Source of the DNA: DATLMR01 sp035634255
GTDB lineage: Bacteria > Acidobacteriota > Blastocatellia > UBA7656
Assembly: GCA_035634255.1 (NCBI GenBank)
Contig: DASQDI010000160.1
Location: forward strand, 62,001 to 126,000
Length of the DNA: 64,000 nucleotides
Direction: 5' to 3'
Part shown: piece by piece, positions 50,267 through 58,928 of the stretch
How the letters are laid out: the number at the start of each line of letters is the position of its first letter
How positions within the stretch are numbered: the first letter of the stretch is position 1
The notes under the pieces: model-generated
The model's database searches: none
What the model saw: only the letters and a program-made list of their open reading frames with translations
What the model was told of the DNA's origin: nothing
Position numbers and translations under genes: made by a program

Positions 50267-51715
50267 ATGGTTCAGCCCAATCTCAATCGGCAGCTTACCT
50301 CGATGGACGCGACTTTCCTCTACTTCGAAAAGAAGGAAGCCCCGATGCACATCGGGAGCGTGAGCGTCTTCGAGGGCGAGATACCTTTTGACAAGTTTGT
50401 GGAGAACGTAAGGTCGAAGCTGCACCTGCTCCCGCGCTACCAGCAGAAGGTCGTCCCGGACCCGTTCAACATCGGCCACCCGACATGGGAATTCGACGCG
50501 AACTTCGACATTGACAATCACATCCGGAGGGTCCGGATCGACGCCCCCGGCACCGACGCCGAGCTGATCAAGCTGGCGGGCCGCATATTCTCCCCGATGA
50601 TGGACCGCGGCAAGCCCCTGTGGGACATCAGCCTCGCCTACGGCCTCAAGGGCAAGCGCAGCGCGATGATCGCGAGGGTCCATCACTGCATGGTGGACGG
50701 GGTGTCGGGCGTCGACCTCCTGAAAGTGGTGCTAGACATTTCGCCCACGCCTCCCCCGCCCCCGAAGCCCGAGCATGCGCCGCCTCCCCCGCGCCCCGAC
50801 GCGACGCGGCGGCTGTTCGATTCGCTCCTGGGCAGCATGCAGGAAGGCATGGCGCGGTGGGTGGAATTTCAGAACGGGTTGCTGAATCTCACGCAGGCTC
50901 TGACCAGCGAGCAGAATCAGGGGGCCGCGCAGAAGATGGCGGCCCTGTTCCCGTCGCTCGCGGCCCCCGCGCCCTTGCTGCCGTTCAACCGCCCCTGCTC
51001 GGGCGAGCGCAAGCTGGTCTGGAGCGAGTTCTCGTTCGCGGAGGCGCGCGCCATTCGCGGGGCGCTCGGCGGCACGGTAAACGACGTTGTCCTCACGGCC
51101 CTGTCGGGCGCGGTGTCCCGCTACGTCGACATGCACGGGCAGCAGACTAAGGGCCGCAGCCTTCGCGTGATGGTCCCCGTCAGCATGCGCCAGGAAGACA
51201 AGCGCGGGGCGCTCGGCAACCTCGTCTCCATGCTCCCGGTGGAGATACCTCTGGACCTGAGAGACCCGCTCGCGCGCTACCGGTTCGTCAACGAAAAGAC
51301 CACTGCCATGAAGTCCGCGCGCGTCGCCGAAGGGATCAACCTTCTGTCGGCCCTCATGGGCATTCTTCCCGCGCCCGTGCAGGCGCTCTTCGGGGCGATG
51401 GCCAACACCCCCGTGCCCGCGTTCAACATGGTCTCGACTAACGTTCCGGGGCCGCAGGTGCCTCTGTACGCGATGGGCAAGCGGATGATCGCTTACTACC
51501 CGTACGTGCCGGTCGGCTATGCCGTCGGGGCCGGGTGCGCTATTATGAGTTATGACCAGAAGCTCTACTTCGGGCTGACTTCGGACACGCAGGCGATGCC
51601 CGACGTCGAGCGCCTGAAGGGGTTTCTGGATGATTCGTTCGTCGAGCTGCGGGCCGGGGCGGGGGTCCCCGAGATAAAGCCGCAGGTCGTGAAGAGGGCA
51701 AAGGGCGCACGCTGA
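50267..51715 (+). CDS. WS/DGAT-type wax ester synthase/diacylglycerol acyltransferase
   Basis: 482 residues. The active-site motif HHCMVDG (HHxxxDG, from about residue 139) is intact, and NTPVPAFNMVSTNVPGPQVP, a PLW-like segment and the late DVERLKGFLDDSF stretch fit the WS/DGAT family. There is a Pro-rich insert near 162-178 (PTPPPPPKPEHAPP). These enzymes use acyl-CoA to make wax esters or triacylglycerol, which are stored as lipid bodies. Together with the acyl-CoA ligase and the phasin-like proteins it defines the storage-lipid cluster. Ribosome site GGAGGA. Confidence 0.92.
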   Translation: MVQPNLNRQLTSMDATFLYFEKKEAPMHIGSVSVFEGEIPFDKFVENVRSKLHLLPRYQQKVVPDPFNIGHPTWEFDANFDIDNHIRRVRIDAPGTDAELIKLAGRIFSPMMDRGKPLWDISLAYGLKGKRSAMIARVHHCMVDGVSGVDLLKVVLDISPTPPPPPKPEHAPPPPRPDATRRLFDSLLGSMQEGMARWVEFQNGLLNLTQALTSEQNQGAAQKMAALFPSLAAPAPLLPFNRPCSGERKLVWSEFSFAEARAIRGALGGTVNDVVLTALSGAVSRYVDMHGQQTKGRSLRVMVPVSMRQEDKRGALGNLVSMLPVEIPLDLRDPLARYRFVNEKTTAMKSARVAEGINLLSALMGILPAPVQALFGAMANTPVPAFNMVSTNVPGPQVPLYAMGKRMIAYYPYVPVGYAVGAGCAIMSYDQKLYFGLTSDTQAMPDVERLKGFLDDSFVELRAGAGVPEIKPQVVKRAKGAR

Positions 51716-51772
51716 GTTTCACCGGACCGGAGGCGAAAGCTTCACCCCATCACTGGAAAGCCGAGGGAATTA

Positions 51773-52549
51773 ATGGCCGCACAACCGAAATCATTCGAGA
51801 GGAAACAACAGGCGGCAGCACGCCCGATCTGGCTCGAAGCTTTTGCCGGGATCGACTGGCTCGCGCTCCACTCTTCGCCCGTCTACTACGGCCTCGGGGT
51901 GCCGCGCGGGGACCGCTCGGCCGTGGTCGCGATTCCGGGCTTCATGGGGACCGACCTCTACCTGCAGGAGATGTACTGGTGGCTGCGCCGCATCGGGTAC
52001 AGCCCTTACCTGTCGCGCATCGGGCGCAACGCAGATTGCCTCGACCTCCTCGTCGAGCGATTGTCTGAGACGGTGGAGAAGGCCTGCGATAGGACCGGGG
52101 GCAAAGTCCACCTGATCGGCCACAGCCTCGGGGGGGTGCTCGCCCGGTCCGCGGCGATGATGTACCCCGAGCGCGTCGCCTCGGTGATAACACTCGGCTC
52201 GCCGTTTCGCGGCATCCGCTCGCACCCGGCGGTGCTTCAGATGGCCACGTTCGTGCGCGAGCGAATAAAGCGGACGAAGGAGCAGACCCGCCCGCCCGCT
52301 TGCTACACCGGGTTCTGCTCGTGTGACGCGGTGCGCGCCTTGCAGGTCCCGTGGCCCGAGTCCGTTATGGAGACGGCCATCTATACGAAGAGCGACGGCA
52401 TAGTCGATTGGAGAGTCTGCATCCACGACGAGCCGGAGAAGGACTTCGAAGTCCTGGGGACCCACGCCGGGCTCGCTTTCAACTCCTCGGTCTATTACCT
52501 GATCGCTAACCGACTGTCCGCGGCCAGGGCGAAGCGGGCCGCGGGATGA
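51773..52549 (+). CDS. Alpha/beta-hydrolase, lipase-like
   Basis: 258 residues. The oxyanion-strand AVVAIPGFMGTDLYLQEMYW and nucleophile elbow LIGHSLGGVLARSAA (Ser near 117) are clear; Asp in SDGIVDWRV and His in GTHAGLAF can complete the triad. No signal peptide. It probably hydrolyses triacylglycerol or other esters from the cluster's lipid bodies. The CRDC-like Cys-rich part near 180-188 (CYTGFCSCDAV) is unusual. Confidence 0.8.
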   Translation: MAAQPKSFERKQQAAARPIWLEAFAGIDWLALHSSPVYYGLGVPRGDRSAVVAIPGFMGTDLYLQEMYWWLRRIGYSPYLSRIGRNADCLDLLVERLSETVEKACDRTGGKVHLIGHSLGGVLARSAAMMYPERVASVITLGSPFRGIRSHPAVLQMATFVRERIKRTKEQTRPPACYTGFCSCDAVRALQVPWPESVMETAIYTKSDGIVDWRVCIHDEPEKDFEVLGTHAGLAFNSSVYYLIANRLSAARAKRAAG

Positions 52550-52582
52550 TTGCCGCTAGCTCCAGGGCCGATCTCTTTTAGG

Positions 52583-53131
52583 ATGTTCTCCCGTTATAAA
52601 TTTCCCGTGACGTTGCGCGACGGCTCGACGATGCGGGTGCGCCCGATCAGGCCGGAAGACGATGCCAAGCTGCTCGATCTTTATCACCGGCTCTCCAATC
52701 GAAGCCTCTATAATCGCTTCCTGACCGTCCCGGACCCCGACCCGTCGAAGGCCGCTTACCTCGCCCGCGTGGACTACCACAACCACTTCGCCCTTGTGGG
52801 GGAAGTCGGGGGCGTGGGTGAAGTGGGGAAAGCCCCCGAAAAGATAATCGCGGTCGCCCGATATTTCCGCGACAGTGACCGCCCGGACCGCGCCGAGGCC
52901 GCCTTCACCGTGGCCGACGATTACCAGAGGCAGGGCATCGGGCAGCAGATGCTCGCCCTCCTTTCGCAGGTGGCCTTCGAGCAGGGCATCACGACCCTCG
53001 AAGGCCACGTCCTCGCCCAGAACCGGCCCATGATGAAGGTCCTCTCCCGGTCCGGCTTCAACCTCAGCCGACAGGTCGAGGCGGGTGTCTTCCTCGTCAG
53101 CCTATCTCTCGGCCCTCCCCCTCTGCCCTAG
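52583..53131 (+). CDS. GNAT-family acetyltransferase
   Basis: 182 residues from ATG at 52583; the frame is open further upstream but only from a TTG without a ribosome site. RYKFPVTLRDGSTMRVRPIR and the acetyl-CoA loop (DYQRQGIGQQMLALLSQVAF) are typical of the GNAT domain found at the end of Pat/AcsA-type acyl-CoA synthetase acetyltransferases. A stand-alone copy next to an acyl-CoA ligase cluster could acetylate that enzyme, but this is inference. Last gene of the cluster. Confidence 0.8.
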   Translation: MFSRYKFPVTLRDGSTMRVRPIRPEDDAKLLDLYHRLSNRSLYNRFLTVPDPDPSKAAYLARVDYHNHFALVGEVGGVGEVGKAPEKIIAVARYFRDSDRPDRAEAAFTVADDYQRQGIGQQMLALLSQVAFEQGITTLEGHVLAQNRPMMKVLSRSGFNLSRQVEAGVFLVSLSLGPPPLP

Positions 53132-53258
53132 ATCATCAATGGAAGGCGGAAAAGAAACAGGGACTTTTCTCGCCACCCGCCCCCCGCGTAAATAATTCAA
53201 TCCCGTAAGATTCCTGAATTTTAACCCGAATACCGGCCTTCGCCCGCCCATTTTCTTG

Positions 53259-53286
53259 TTGACTTGCCGGAAATCTGGAGTATCCT
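53259..53286 (+). promoter_or_regulatory. Promoter of the PadR/ADOP pair
   Basis: TTGACT at 53259-53264, a 16-base spacer and TATCCT at 53281-53286, about 37 bases before the PadR ATG. The inverted ctccctagataatctttggga region that follows could be the PadR operator. Confidence 0.55.
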
Positions 53287-53322
53287 GTCTCCCTAGATAA
53301 TCTTTGGGAAGGGATTCGACTG

Positions 53323-53670
53323 ATGCTTAAAAGCAGGACGAGGAAGAAGAGCGAGCTCCTGCCGGGGACCCTCGACATGCTCATTCTCAAGACCCTTGAG
53401 CAGGGCGGGGTGATGCACGGTTACGCCATCGCGGACCGCATACGCCAGGTTTCGGAGGACGTGTTGCAGGTCGAGGAGGGCTCGCTTTACCCCGCGCTTC
53501 AGCGCATGCAGTTGAAGGAATGGGTCGCTTCCGACTGGGGCCATTCGGCGAACAACCGCCGCGCCCGCTACTACCGGCTCACGCCCGCGGGCAAGAAGCA
53601 GCTCCAGCAGGAAGTCTCCGAGTTCGACCGGGTAATGAGCGCGATCCTTCGCGTAATCCAGACGGCGTAA
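53323..53670 (+). CDS. PadR-family transcriptional regulator
   Basis: 115 residues: winged helix of the PadR family with LLPGTLDMLILKTLEQGG, HGYAIADRIRQVSEDVLQVE and EGSLYPALQRMQLKEWV, and a C-terminal helix. In Acidobacteriota PadR genes sit directly before ADOP permease genes, as here (13-base gap), and are thought to repress them in response to a transported or envelope-active ligand. Confidence 0.93.
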   Translation: MLKSRTRKKSELLPGTLDMLILKTLEQGGVMHGYAIADRIRQVSEDVLQVEEGSLYPALQRMQLKEWVASDWGHSANNRRARYYRLTPAGKKQLQQEVSEFDRVMSAILRVIQTA

Positions 53671-53683
53671 GCGAGGTACGATT

Positions 53684-56329
53684 ATGGGAAAGCTGGCTCA
53701 GCTCTGGCGGCGCCTTCTCTTCTTTCTCCGGGGCGAAAAATTCGACCGCGAGCTGGAAGAGGAGATGCGCTTTCACCTCGACATGAGGATCGAGCGGAAC
53801 ATCGCCGAGGGGATGTCCCCCGAGGAGGCGCGCTTCGACGCGATGCGCCGCTTCGGGAACAGGACGAAGCTGCACGAGGAGTCGAGGGAGGTCTGGTTAT
53901 TTTCTCAGCTTGACAGGCTGGCGCAGGACCTCCGCTATGGCGTGCGCGTTCTCGGGAGGAACCCGCTCTTCAGCTCGGTCGCGGTGCTCGCGCTGGCGCT
54001 CGGGATAGGCGCGAACACGGCGATCTTCAGCGTGGTCAACGCCGTGCTGCTTCGCCCGCTCCCGTTCCGCGACCCGGACGGTTTAGTCATGCTGAGGGCG
54101 GTCAACGTCAAGGCGACCGATGGCAGCTCGATGGGGGCCGCGCCCGCGGATTTCTACGACTGGCGGTCCCAAAGCCAGTCCTTCGAGCAAATCGCCGCCG
54201 AGACCGGCGGGGGCGTCACGCTGTCCGGGGCCGAGGGGGCCGAGATGATTCCGGGCTCGCGCTTCTCGGAGGGGCTGCTTGAGATGCTGGGCGCGCGCCC
54301 TTTCATGGGACGCTCGTTTCAGCCGGGCGAGTTCAGGTCGACGGCCCAGCCGGTCCTGCTCCTCAGCCACCGCGCGTGGCGGGGGCGCTTCGGCGGCGAC
54401 CCGGACATAGTCGGAAAGACCTTCCCCATGAACGGCAGGGCCACGACCGTAATCGGCGTGATGCCGCCCGATTTCAGGCACCCGGATTTCGCAGAGGTCT
54501 GGACGCCCATGCCGGAGGACTCGGGCGAGATGCGCATCCGCACCAGCCGGTACTTCAGCGTCATAGGCCGGCTCAAAGAAGGGGTCTCGCTGGAGCAGGC
54601 CGAGGCGGAGATGGCGACGCTCGGCGCCCGCTTGTCTGAGCAGTACCCGGAGTCTAACGCCGGCTGGACCGTGCGCCTCGTCCCGCTGAAAGAGCAGGTG
54701 GTCGGAAACATACGGCCCGCGCTCCTGATCCTCCTCGGCGCGGCGGGGTTCGTCCTCCTGGTCGCGTGCGCCAACGTCGCGAACATGCTGCTCTCGCGCT
54801 CGGCCGCCCGGCGGAAGGAGATCTCGCTCCGCCTCGCGCTCGGGGCGGCCCGGTCGCGCGTAGTCCGCCAGCTGCTCACCGAGAGCATTCTGCTCTCTTC
54901 GGTAGGCGCGGCCCTCGGGCTCGGGCTCGCGTACTGGGGGGTGGACGCCTTGACCGCCCTCGTCCCGGAGTCGATGAATTTCCCCCGACTCGACGAGATT
55001 CGGATCGACGGCCGGGTGCTCGGGTTCACGGTCCTCATGTCTTTCCTGACCGGGGTCGGGTTCGGGCTGATCCCCGCGCTTCAGGCTTCGAAGCAGGACT
55101 TGCAAGGGTCCTTGAAGGAGAACAGCGCGAGAACGTCGGCGGACCGGGGGCTGCAACGCACGCGCGGGCTCCTGATCGTCTCCGAAATCGCGATCACGCT
55201 CCTGCTGCTCACGGGCGCGGGCCTGCTGATAAAGAGCTTCGTGCGGTTGCAGGAGACGGACCCCGGCTTCAGGGAGGAGAACCTGCTGGCCCTGAACATC
55301 GGGACGCCGATGAGGAAGTACCCGAAGGAAGACCAGCGCGCGGCATACTACAAGCAGCTCGTGGAGCGGGTCGGGGCCCTGCCGGAAGTCGAGTCGGCCG
55401 CGCTCACCTCCGGCGCGCCGATGACCGGCTTCGATCTGGTCTTCGAGTTCTCTATCGAAGGCCGGGACGCGAGGCCCGACGACGTGCCGCAGACCGTCTA
55501 CAGCTCGATCAGCCCGAACTATTTCCGAACCATGGGAATCCCCCTGCTCGCCGGGAGGGAGTTCGACGAGCGCGACGTGGCCGGCTCCCCCTTCGTGACC
55601 CTCATAAACGAGACGATGGCCCGCCGGTTCTTCCCAGACGAAGACCCTCTCGGGAAGCGCGTGCGGATAAACTACCTGGGAAGGCCCACCATGCTCGAAA
55701 TAATAGGCGTGGTGCGGGACGCCCGGCAGTCCGCGCTCAGTCAGAAGACCGACATCGAGATGTACACCAGCTACCAGCAGGCCCCGTGGTTCTCCACGCA
55801 CATGCTCGTCCGCACCAGGACCGCCCCGGCCGGCGCGTCCACGTCCGTCAGGCGCGCGATCCAGTCGGTCGATAAAGACCAGGCCGTCATGGACGTGAAG
55901 ACGATGGACGAGCTGATCTCGGAGTCGGTCGCGCAGCCGCGCCTCTACACGTGGCTGTTGAGCGTCTTCGCTTCCATCGCCCTCGTGCTCGCGGCGGTGG
56001 GCATCTACGGGGTCATGTCCTACACGGTGGCGCAGAGGACCCACGAGATCGGCATCCGCATGGCGCTCGGGGCGCAGGTGGGCGACATACTCGGAATGAT
56101 CGTGAGGCAGAGCCTGTCGCTCGTCTTCGCGGGCGTGGCCCTCGGGCTGATCGGGGCCGCCGCCTTGACGCGCATCATGTCCGCCCTGCTCTACGACGTG
56201 AGCGCGACTGATCCCGCCACCTTCGCGGCCATCCCCCTGCTGTTGATCGCCGTCGCGTTACTTGCCAGCCTCATCCCCGCGAGGAGGGCGACGAAAGTGG
56301 ACCCGCTCACGGCCCTCAGGTACGAGTGA
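53684..56329 (+). CDS. ADOP-class MacB-like permease paired with PadR
   Basis: 881 residues. It has the N-terminal soluble helical part (FDRELEEEMRFHLDMRIERN) typical of PadR-linked ADOPs, which the copy at 39283 lacks. Then two MacB/FtsX permease halves: ALALGIGANTAIFSVVNAVL, periplasmic domain, LLGAAGFVLLVACANVANML, and again LLIVSEIAITLLLLTGAGL through YGVMSYTVAQRTHEIGIRMA to LTALRYE. Probably exports a small molecule or peptide with an unlinked ATPase, or acts as a mechanotransmission unit; not shown. Closed by the terminator at 56381. Confidence 0.9.
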   Translation: MGKLAQLWRRLLFFLRGEKFDRELEEEMRFHLDMRIERNIAEGMSPEEARFDAMRRFGNRTKLHEESREVWLFSQLDRLAQDLRYGVRVLGRNPLFSSVAVLALALGIGANTAIFSVVNAVLLRPLPFRDPDGLVMLRAVNVKATDGSSMGAAPADFYDWRSQSQSFEQIAAETGGGVTLSGAEGAEMIPGSRFSEGLLEMLGARPFMGRSFQPGEFRSTAQPVLLLSHRAWRGRFGGDPDIVGKTFPMNGRATTVIGVMPPDFRHPDFAEVWTPMPEDSGEMRIRTSRYFSVIGRLKEGVSLEQAEAEMATLGARLSEQYPESNAGWTVRLVPLKEQVVGNIRPALLILLGAAGFVLLVACANVANMLLSRSAARRKEISLRLALGAARSRVVRQLLTESILLSSVGAALGLGLAYWGVDALTALVPESMNFPRLDEIRIDGRVLGFTVLMSFLTGVGFGLIPALQASKQDLQGSLKENSARTSADRGLQRTRGLLIVSEIAITLLLLTGAGLLIKSFVRLQETDPGFREENLLALNIGTPMRKYPKEDQRAAYYKQLVERVGALPEVESAALTSGAPMTGFDLVFEFSIEGRDARPDDVPQTVYSSISPNYFRTMGIPLLAGREFDERDVAGSPFVTLINETMARRFFPDEDPLGKRVRINYLGRPTMLEIIGVVRDARQSALSQKTDIEMYTSYQQAPWFSTHMLVRTRTAPAGASTSVRRAIQSVDKDQAVMDVKTMDELISESVAQPRLYTWLLSVFASIALVLAAVGIYGVMSYTVAQRTHEIGIRMALGAQVGDILGMIVRQSLSLVFAGVALGLIGAAALTRIMSALLYDVSATDPATFAAIPLLLIAVALLASLIPARRATKVDPLTALRYE

Positions 56330-56380
56330 GAGAGCCTGGGCTTTAAGACCGAGCGTCGAATCACAATCTTAATAACCACG

Positions 56381-56434
56381 CGGCGGGGCCTCGCCTTATG
56401 CACCTTTTAAGGAGGCCCCGCCGTATCTTTCTTT
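56381..56434 (+). terminator. Terminator after the PadR/ADOP operon
   Basis: Perfect 12-bp inverted repeat: cggcggggcctc at 56381-56392 and gaggccccgccg at 56412-56423, loop 19 bases, followed by tatctttcttt. Clear intrinsic terminator shape. Confidence 0.85.
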
Positions 56435-56508
56435 GAACACCCCGCGCGCACCAGGCATAATGCAGGCAACCGGTCGGTGTTCAATCTCTAATATATTGGA
56501 GCCCAGAA

Positions 56509-57696
56509 ATGGCAAAGCATTCCGCAAGGGTCAGCTCGGTAGTCTCGTTGCTTTTAGTCATCTCGACGTGCGCGGTGGCGCAGAACGCTACCGGCAGGCC
56601 GGCTCGCAAGGCCGGCTCGCTGCCGCAGTCTCTGGCGAAGAAGATCGACGCGGTGATCGAAGAGCAGAGGGCGAAGCTGGGCATTCCGGGGATCTCGGTG
56701 GCGGTAGCGACCGACGGGCACCTGAGTTACTCGAAAGGCTTTGGGATGGCCGACCTCGAAAACTCCGTCCGGACCGGCGTGAACACGGTCTACCGCACCG
56801 CCTCAATCGCGAAGCCGCTCACGGCGACCGCCGTGATGCAACTGGCGGAGCAGGGAAAGCTCGACCTGGACGCGCCTATCCAGAAGTATTGCCCCGCCTT
56901 CCCCGAGAAGCAGTGGCCCGTCACCGCTCGCCAACTCCTGGGGCACCTCGGGGGAGTCAGGCACTACAAAGCGTCCGGGGAGTCGAATGGGACCACGTAT
57001 TATTACACCATCGAAGACTCTCTGAGGATTTTCAAGGACGAGCCGCTGCTGCATGAGCCGGGCACGAAGTTCAACTACACGACCTATGGCTACAGCGTGC
57101 TCGGCTGCGCAATCGAGGGCGCGTCGGGCGCGCGGTACGAGGACTACATGCGCGAGCACGTCTTCGGCGCCGCGAAGATGGAGCGCACCCGAATCGACAA
57201 CCACCGCTTCATCATCCCGGACCGCACGCGCGGGTACATGAGGCTGGACCAGACCACGCACGCCCTGCTGCCCGCTTTCCTGAAGGCGCAGGTGAAGGTC
57301 GGGCAGATTTTCAACGCCCCCCTGCACGACACGAGCATGAAGGTTCCGGGCGGGGGGCTGGTCTCCACCGCGCCGGACCTCGTGAGCTTCGGCCTCTCTA
57401 TGATGAATGGTCTTCTGGTCAAGCCTTCGACGCGGGACCAGATGTGGACGGCTCAAAAGCTGAGGGACGGCTCGCCCACCAGCTACGGCCTCGGGTGGGG
57501 AGTAGGGGAAGTGCCGGGGATGAAGGGCGTGGCCCTCTACTCGCACTCGGGCGGGCAGGCCGGGACGAGCACGATGCTTTACCTGATCCCCGGCAAGAAC
57601 CTGGTCATCGCCGGGATGTGCAACCTTCAGGGGGCCGACGTGGGCCGGGTCCTGAACGAGATAGGAAAGCTCCTACTCGCCGAAAGCAAGCCATAA
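56509..57696 (+). CDS. Serine hydrolase, class C beta-lactamase fold, exported
   Basis: 395 residues with a signal peptide ending near CAVAQ. The SxxK motif is SIAK (Ser near 99), the YxN-type position is in NYTTYGYSVLGCA (Tyr, with Gly-Tyr replacing the Asn), and the HxG-type motif is HSGGQAG near the end. This fits the beta-lactamase/D-Ala-D-Ala peptidase/esterase superfamily; penicillin hydrolysis is not implied. It reads toward the nrfA remnant and ends about 35 bases from it, so the rearrangement that truncated nrfA may have brought this gene in. Confidence 0.82.
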   Translation: MAKHSARVSSVVSLLLVISTCAVAQNATGRPARKAGSLPQSLAKKIDAVIEEQRAKLGIPGISVAVATDGHLSYSKGFGMADLENSVRTGVNTVYRTASIAKPLTATAVMQLAEQGKLDLDAPIQKYCPAFPEKQWPVTARQLLGHLGGVRHYKASGESNGTTYYYTIEDSLRIFKDEPLLHEPGTKFNYTTYGYSVLGCAIEGASGARYEDYMREHVFGAAKMERTRIDNHRFIIPDRTRGYMRLDQTTHALLPAFLKAQVKVGQIFNAPLHDTSMKVPGGGLVSTAPDLVSFGLSMMNGLLVKPSTRDQMWTAQKLRDGSPTSYGLGWGVGEVPGMKGVALYSHSGGQAGTSTMLYLIPGKNLVIAGMCNLQGADVGRVLNEIGKLLLAESKP

Positions 57697-57731
57697 GACG
57701 GGTGCCGGGGGCGGAGGACAGGCACCGCGCT

Positions 57732-58079
57732 CGATTGCGCCACGACCGAGCGCGGGTCGGCCTGCGTGGGCGTGCGCGGCACCGCCTCGCTGCCCCCGTA
57801 CCTCGTGCGCTGCTGGTCGACCGTGCGCAGGTACCCGTCGTATTGCAGGGGGAAGTTTTTGCCCCAGACGGCGGGGTCTTCCGTCTCGTCGGTGATCTCG
57901 ACGACCCTGTGAAAAGGGTTCCTCGCCTCCTGCTTCCGCTCGAATATGTTGACTAGGAGCGCGACGAGCCCGACCGCGACCAGGGCGGCGACGAACGCCG
58001 TTATGACGACGAGCTTTATCGTGCGGCCGCGCTGCCCGCGGCCGCCTGAGTCCGAAGGTCTGTCTTGCTTTTCCGACAT
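57732..58079 (-). pseudogene. nrfA: nrfA remnant: N-terminus of ammonia-forming cytochrome c nitrite reductase
   Basis: The minus-strand frame from ATG 58079 gives a membrane/signal region and then NPFHRVVEITDETEDPAVWG, followed by KNFPLQYDGYLRTVDQQRTR and SEAVPRTPTQADPRSVVAQS, which I recognise as the N-terminus of NrfA-type cytochrome c552. The likeness stops near residue 116 and the frame continues with unrelated residues to a stop at 57627. Complete NrfA has about 480-530 residues and five heme sites, all missing here. It follows the nrfH remnant with a 35-base gap, the normal nrfHA order. Not functional. Confidence 0.75.
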
Positions 58080-58114
58080 TCACAATCCTCTGTTCTTTGG
58101 CCGGGCCCGTTCCA

Positions 58115-58566
58115 TCACCGGGCGTGCCCGACGGAGCTGTGGCATCGAATGCGGGAAATCTCCTTTGAATCATGGTGAGGGCTTTCGATGGCGTCGATTA
58201 TCTCCCTATGACAGTTGCGGCATGCCTGCTCTGTTATATCGCGGTTGTGCTGCTTGATCCACAACGGCTCCGGGAACCGCCCCGTGGTGAAGGCGAAAGA
58301 GTGCCAGAAGCCGTTCGACGCCTTGGATGCGTACTTCGGTATTAGCCCGGGGGCGTATGGCAGTCATTGCAGGCGGCCACCGAGCGGTGGCTCGACTTGA
58401 TCCAGCCGTCGTAATGGTCCTGCATTATGTGGCAGTTGGCGCAGGCGGCCGGGTCGTTGGTCAGGTACGAATAGCCCTTGGCGTAAATGAAGGTGTAGCC
58501 GCCGACCCCCGCGGCAAGGCCGACAGCGACTCCGAAAACGATTCTTGCAATCGCAGGCGACCTCAT
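58115..58566 (-). pseudogene. nrfH: nrfH remnant: NapC/NirT-type cytochrome c, frameshifted
   Basis: From ATG 58566 the minus strand encodes one membrane anchor and the first two heme motifs (CANCH, CNDCH), then a stop right after TPPG. Loss of one G in the run at about 58348-58352 explains it: in the next frame the protein goes on with LIPKYASKASNGFWHSFAF, heme motif CRNCH, and ends SVGHAR at 58115. The last motif reads RIRCH, where CxxCH is expected, so its first Cys has become Arg. Frameshift plus heme-4 loss, beside a truncated nrfA, point to a decayed quinol:nitrite reductase pair rather than a sequencing slip alone. Confidence 0.75.
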
Positions 58567-58928
58567 CAGTCACTCGCCCTGCCCCGCCCGACTTAGACTC
58601 CGCGCAATGTCCCGTACCCCAACTTATAACAATCAGTGTGCCAATAAAAATGATCGGCTTTAAAGATAGGCGGGATTATACCGTGTCAGGTCATCCGGGC
58701 CCCTCCGGCTTGAGCGGAAATGCGCGAGGCTTCGCATATTTTTCCCGTCCCGGGCGTCGGAAGGGTCGACCGTATCCGGGTCCTGGGTAGCGTCACCGCC
58801 CCGACCACGGCCTTCTTCTTCTTCCCGCCCGTACTCTGTTATTATCTAAGCTCGTATGTTTGCCCGCAGATTGAAAAATGGATTTTGCGGTATTAAAGTG
58901 AGCCTGGCACTCGTTGCGTGAGAGAAGC
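58567..58928. other. Intergenic region between nrfH remnant and kinase gene
   Basis: 362 bases between divergent genes. It should hold the former nrf promoter on the minus strand and the kinase promoter on the plus strand; I could not fix either with confidence, and see no gene. Confidence 0.4.

Noticed and set aside
54083..56044. Long minus-strand open frame opposite the ADOP permease
   Set aside because: No motif, Arg/Glu/Pro-rich, and antisense to a strongly supported permease.
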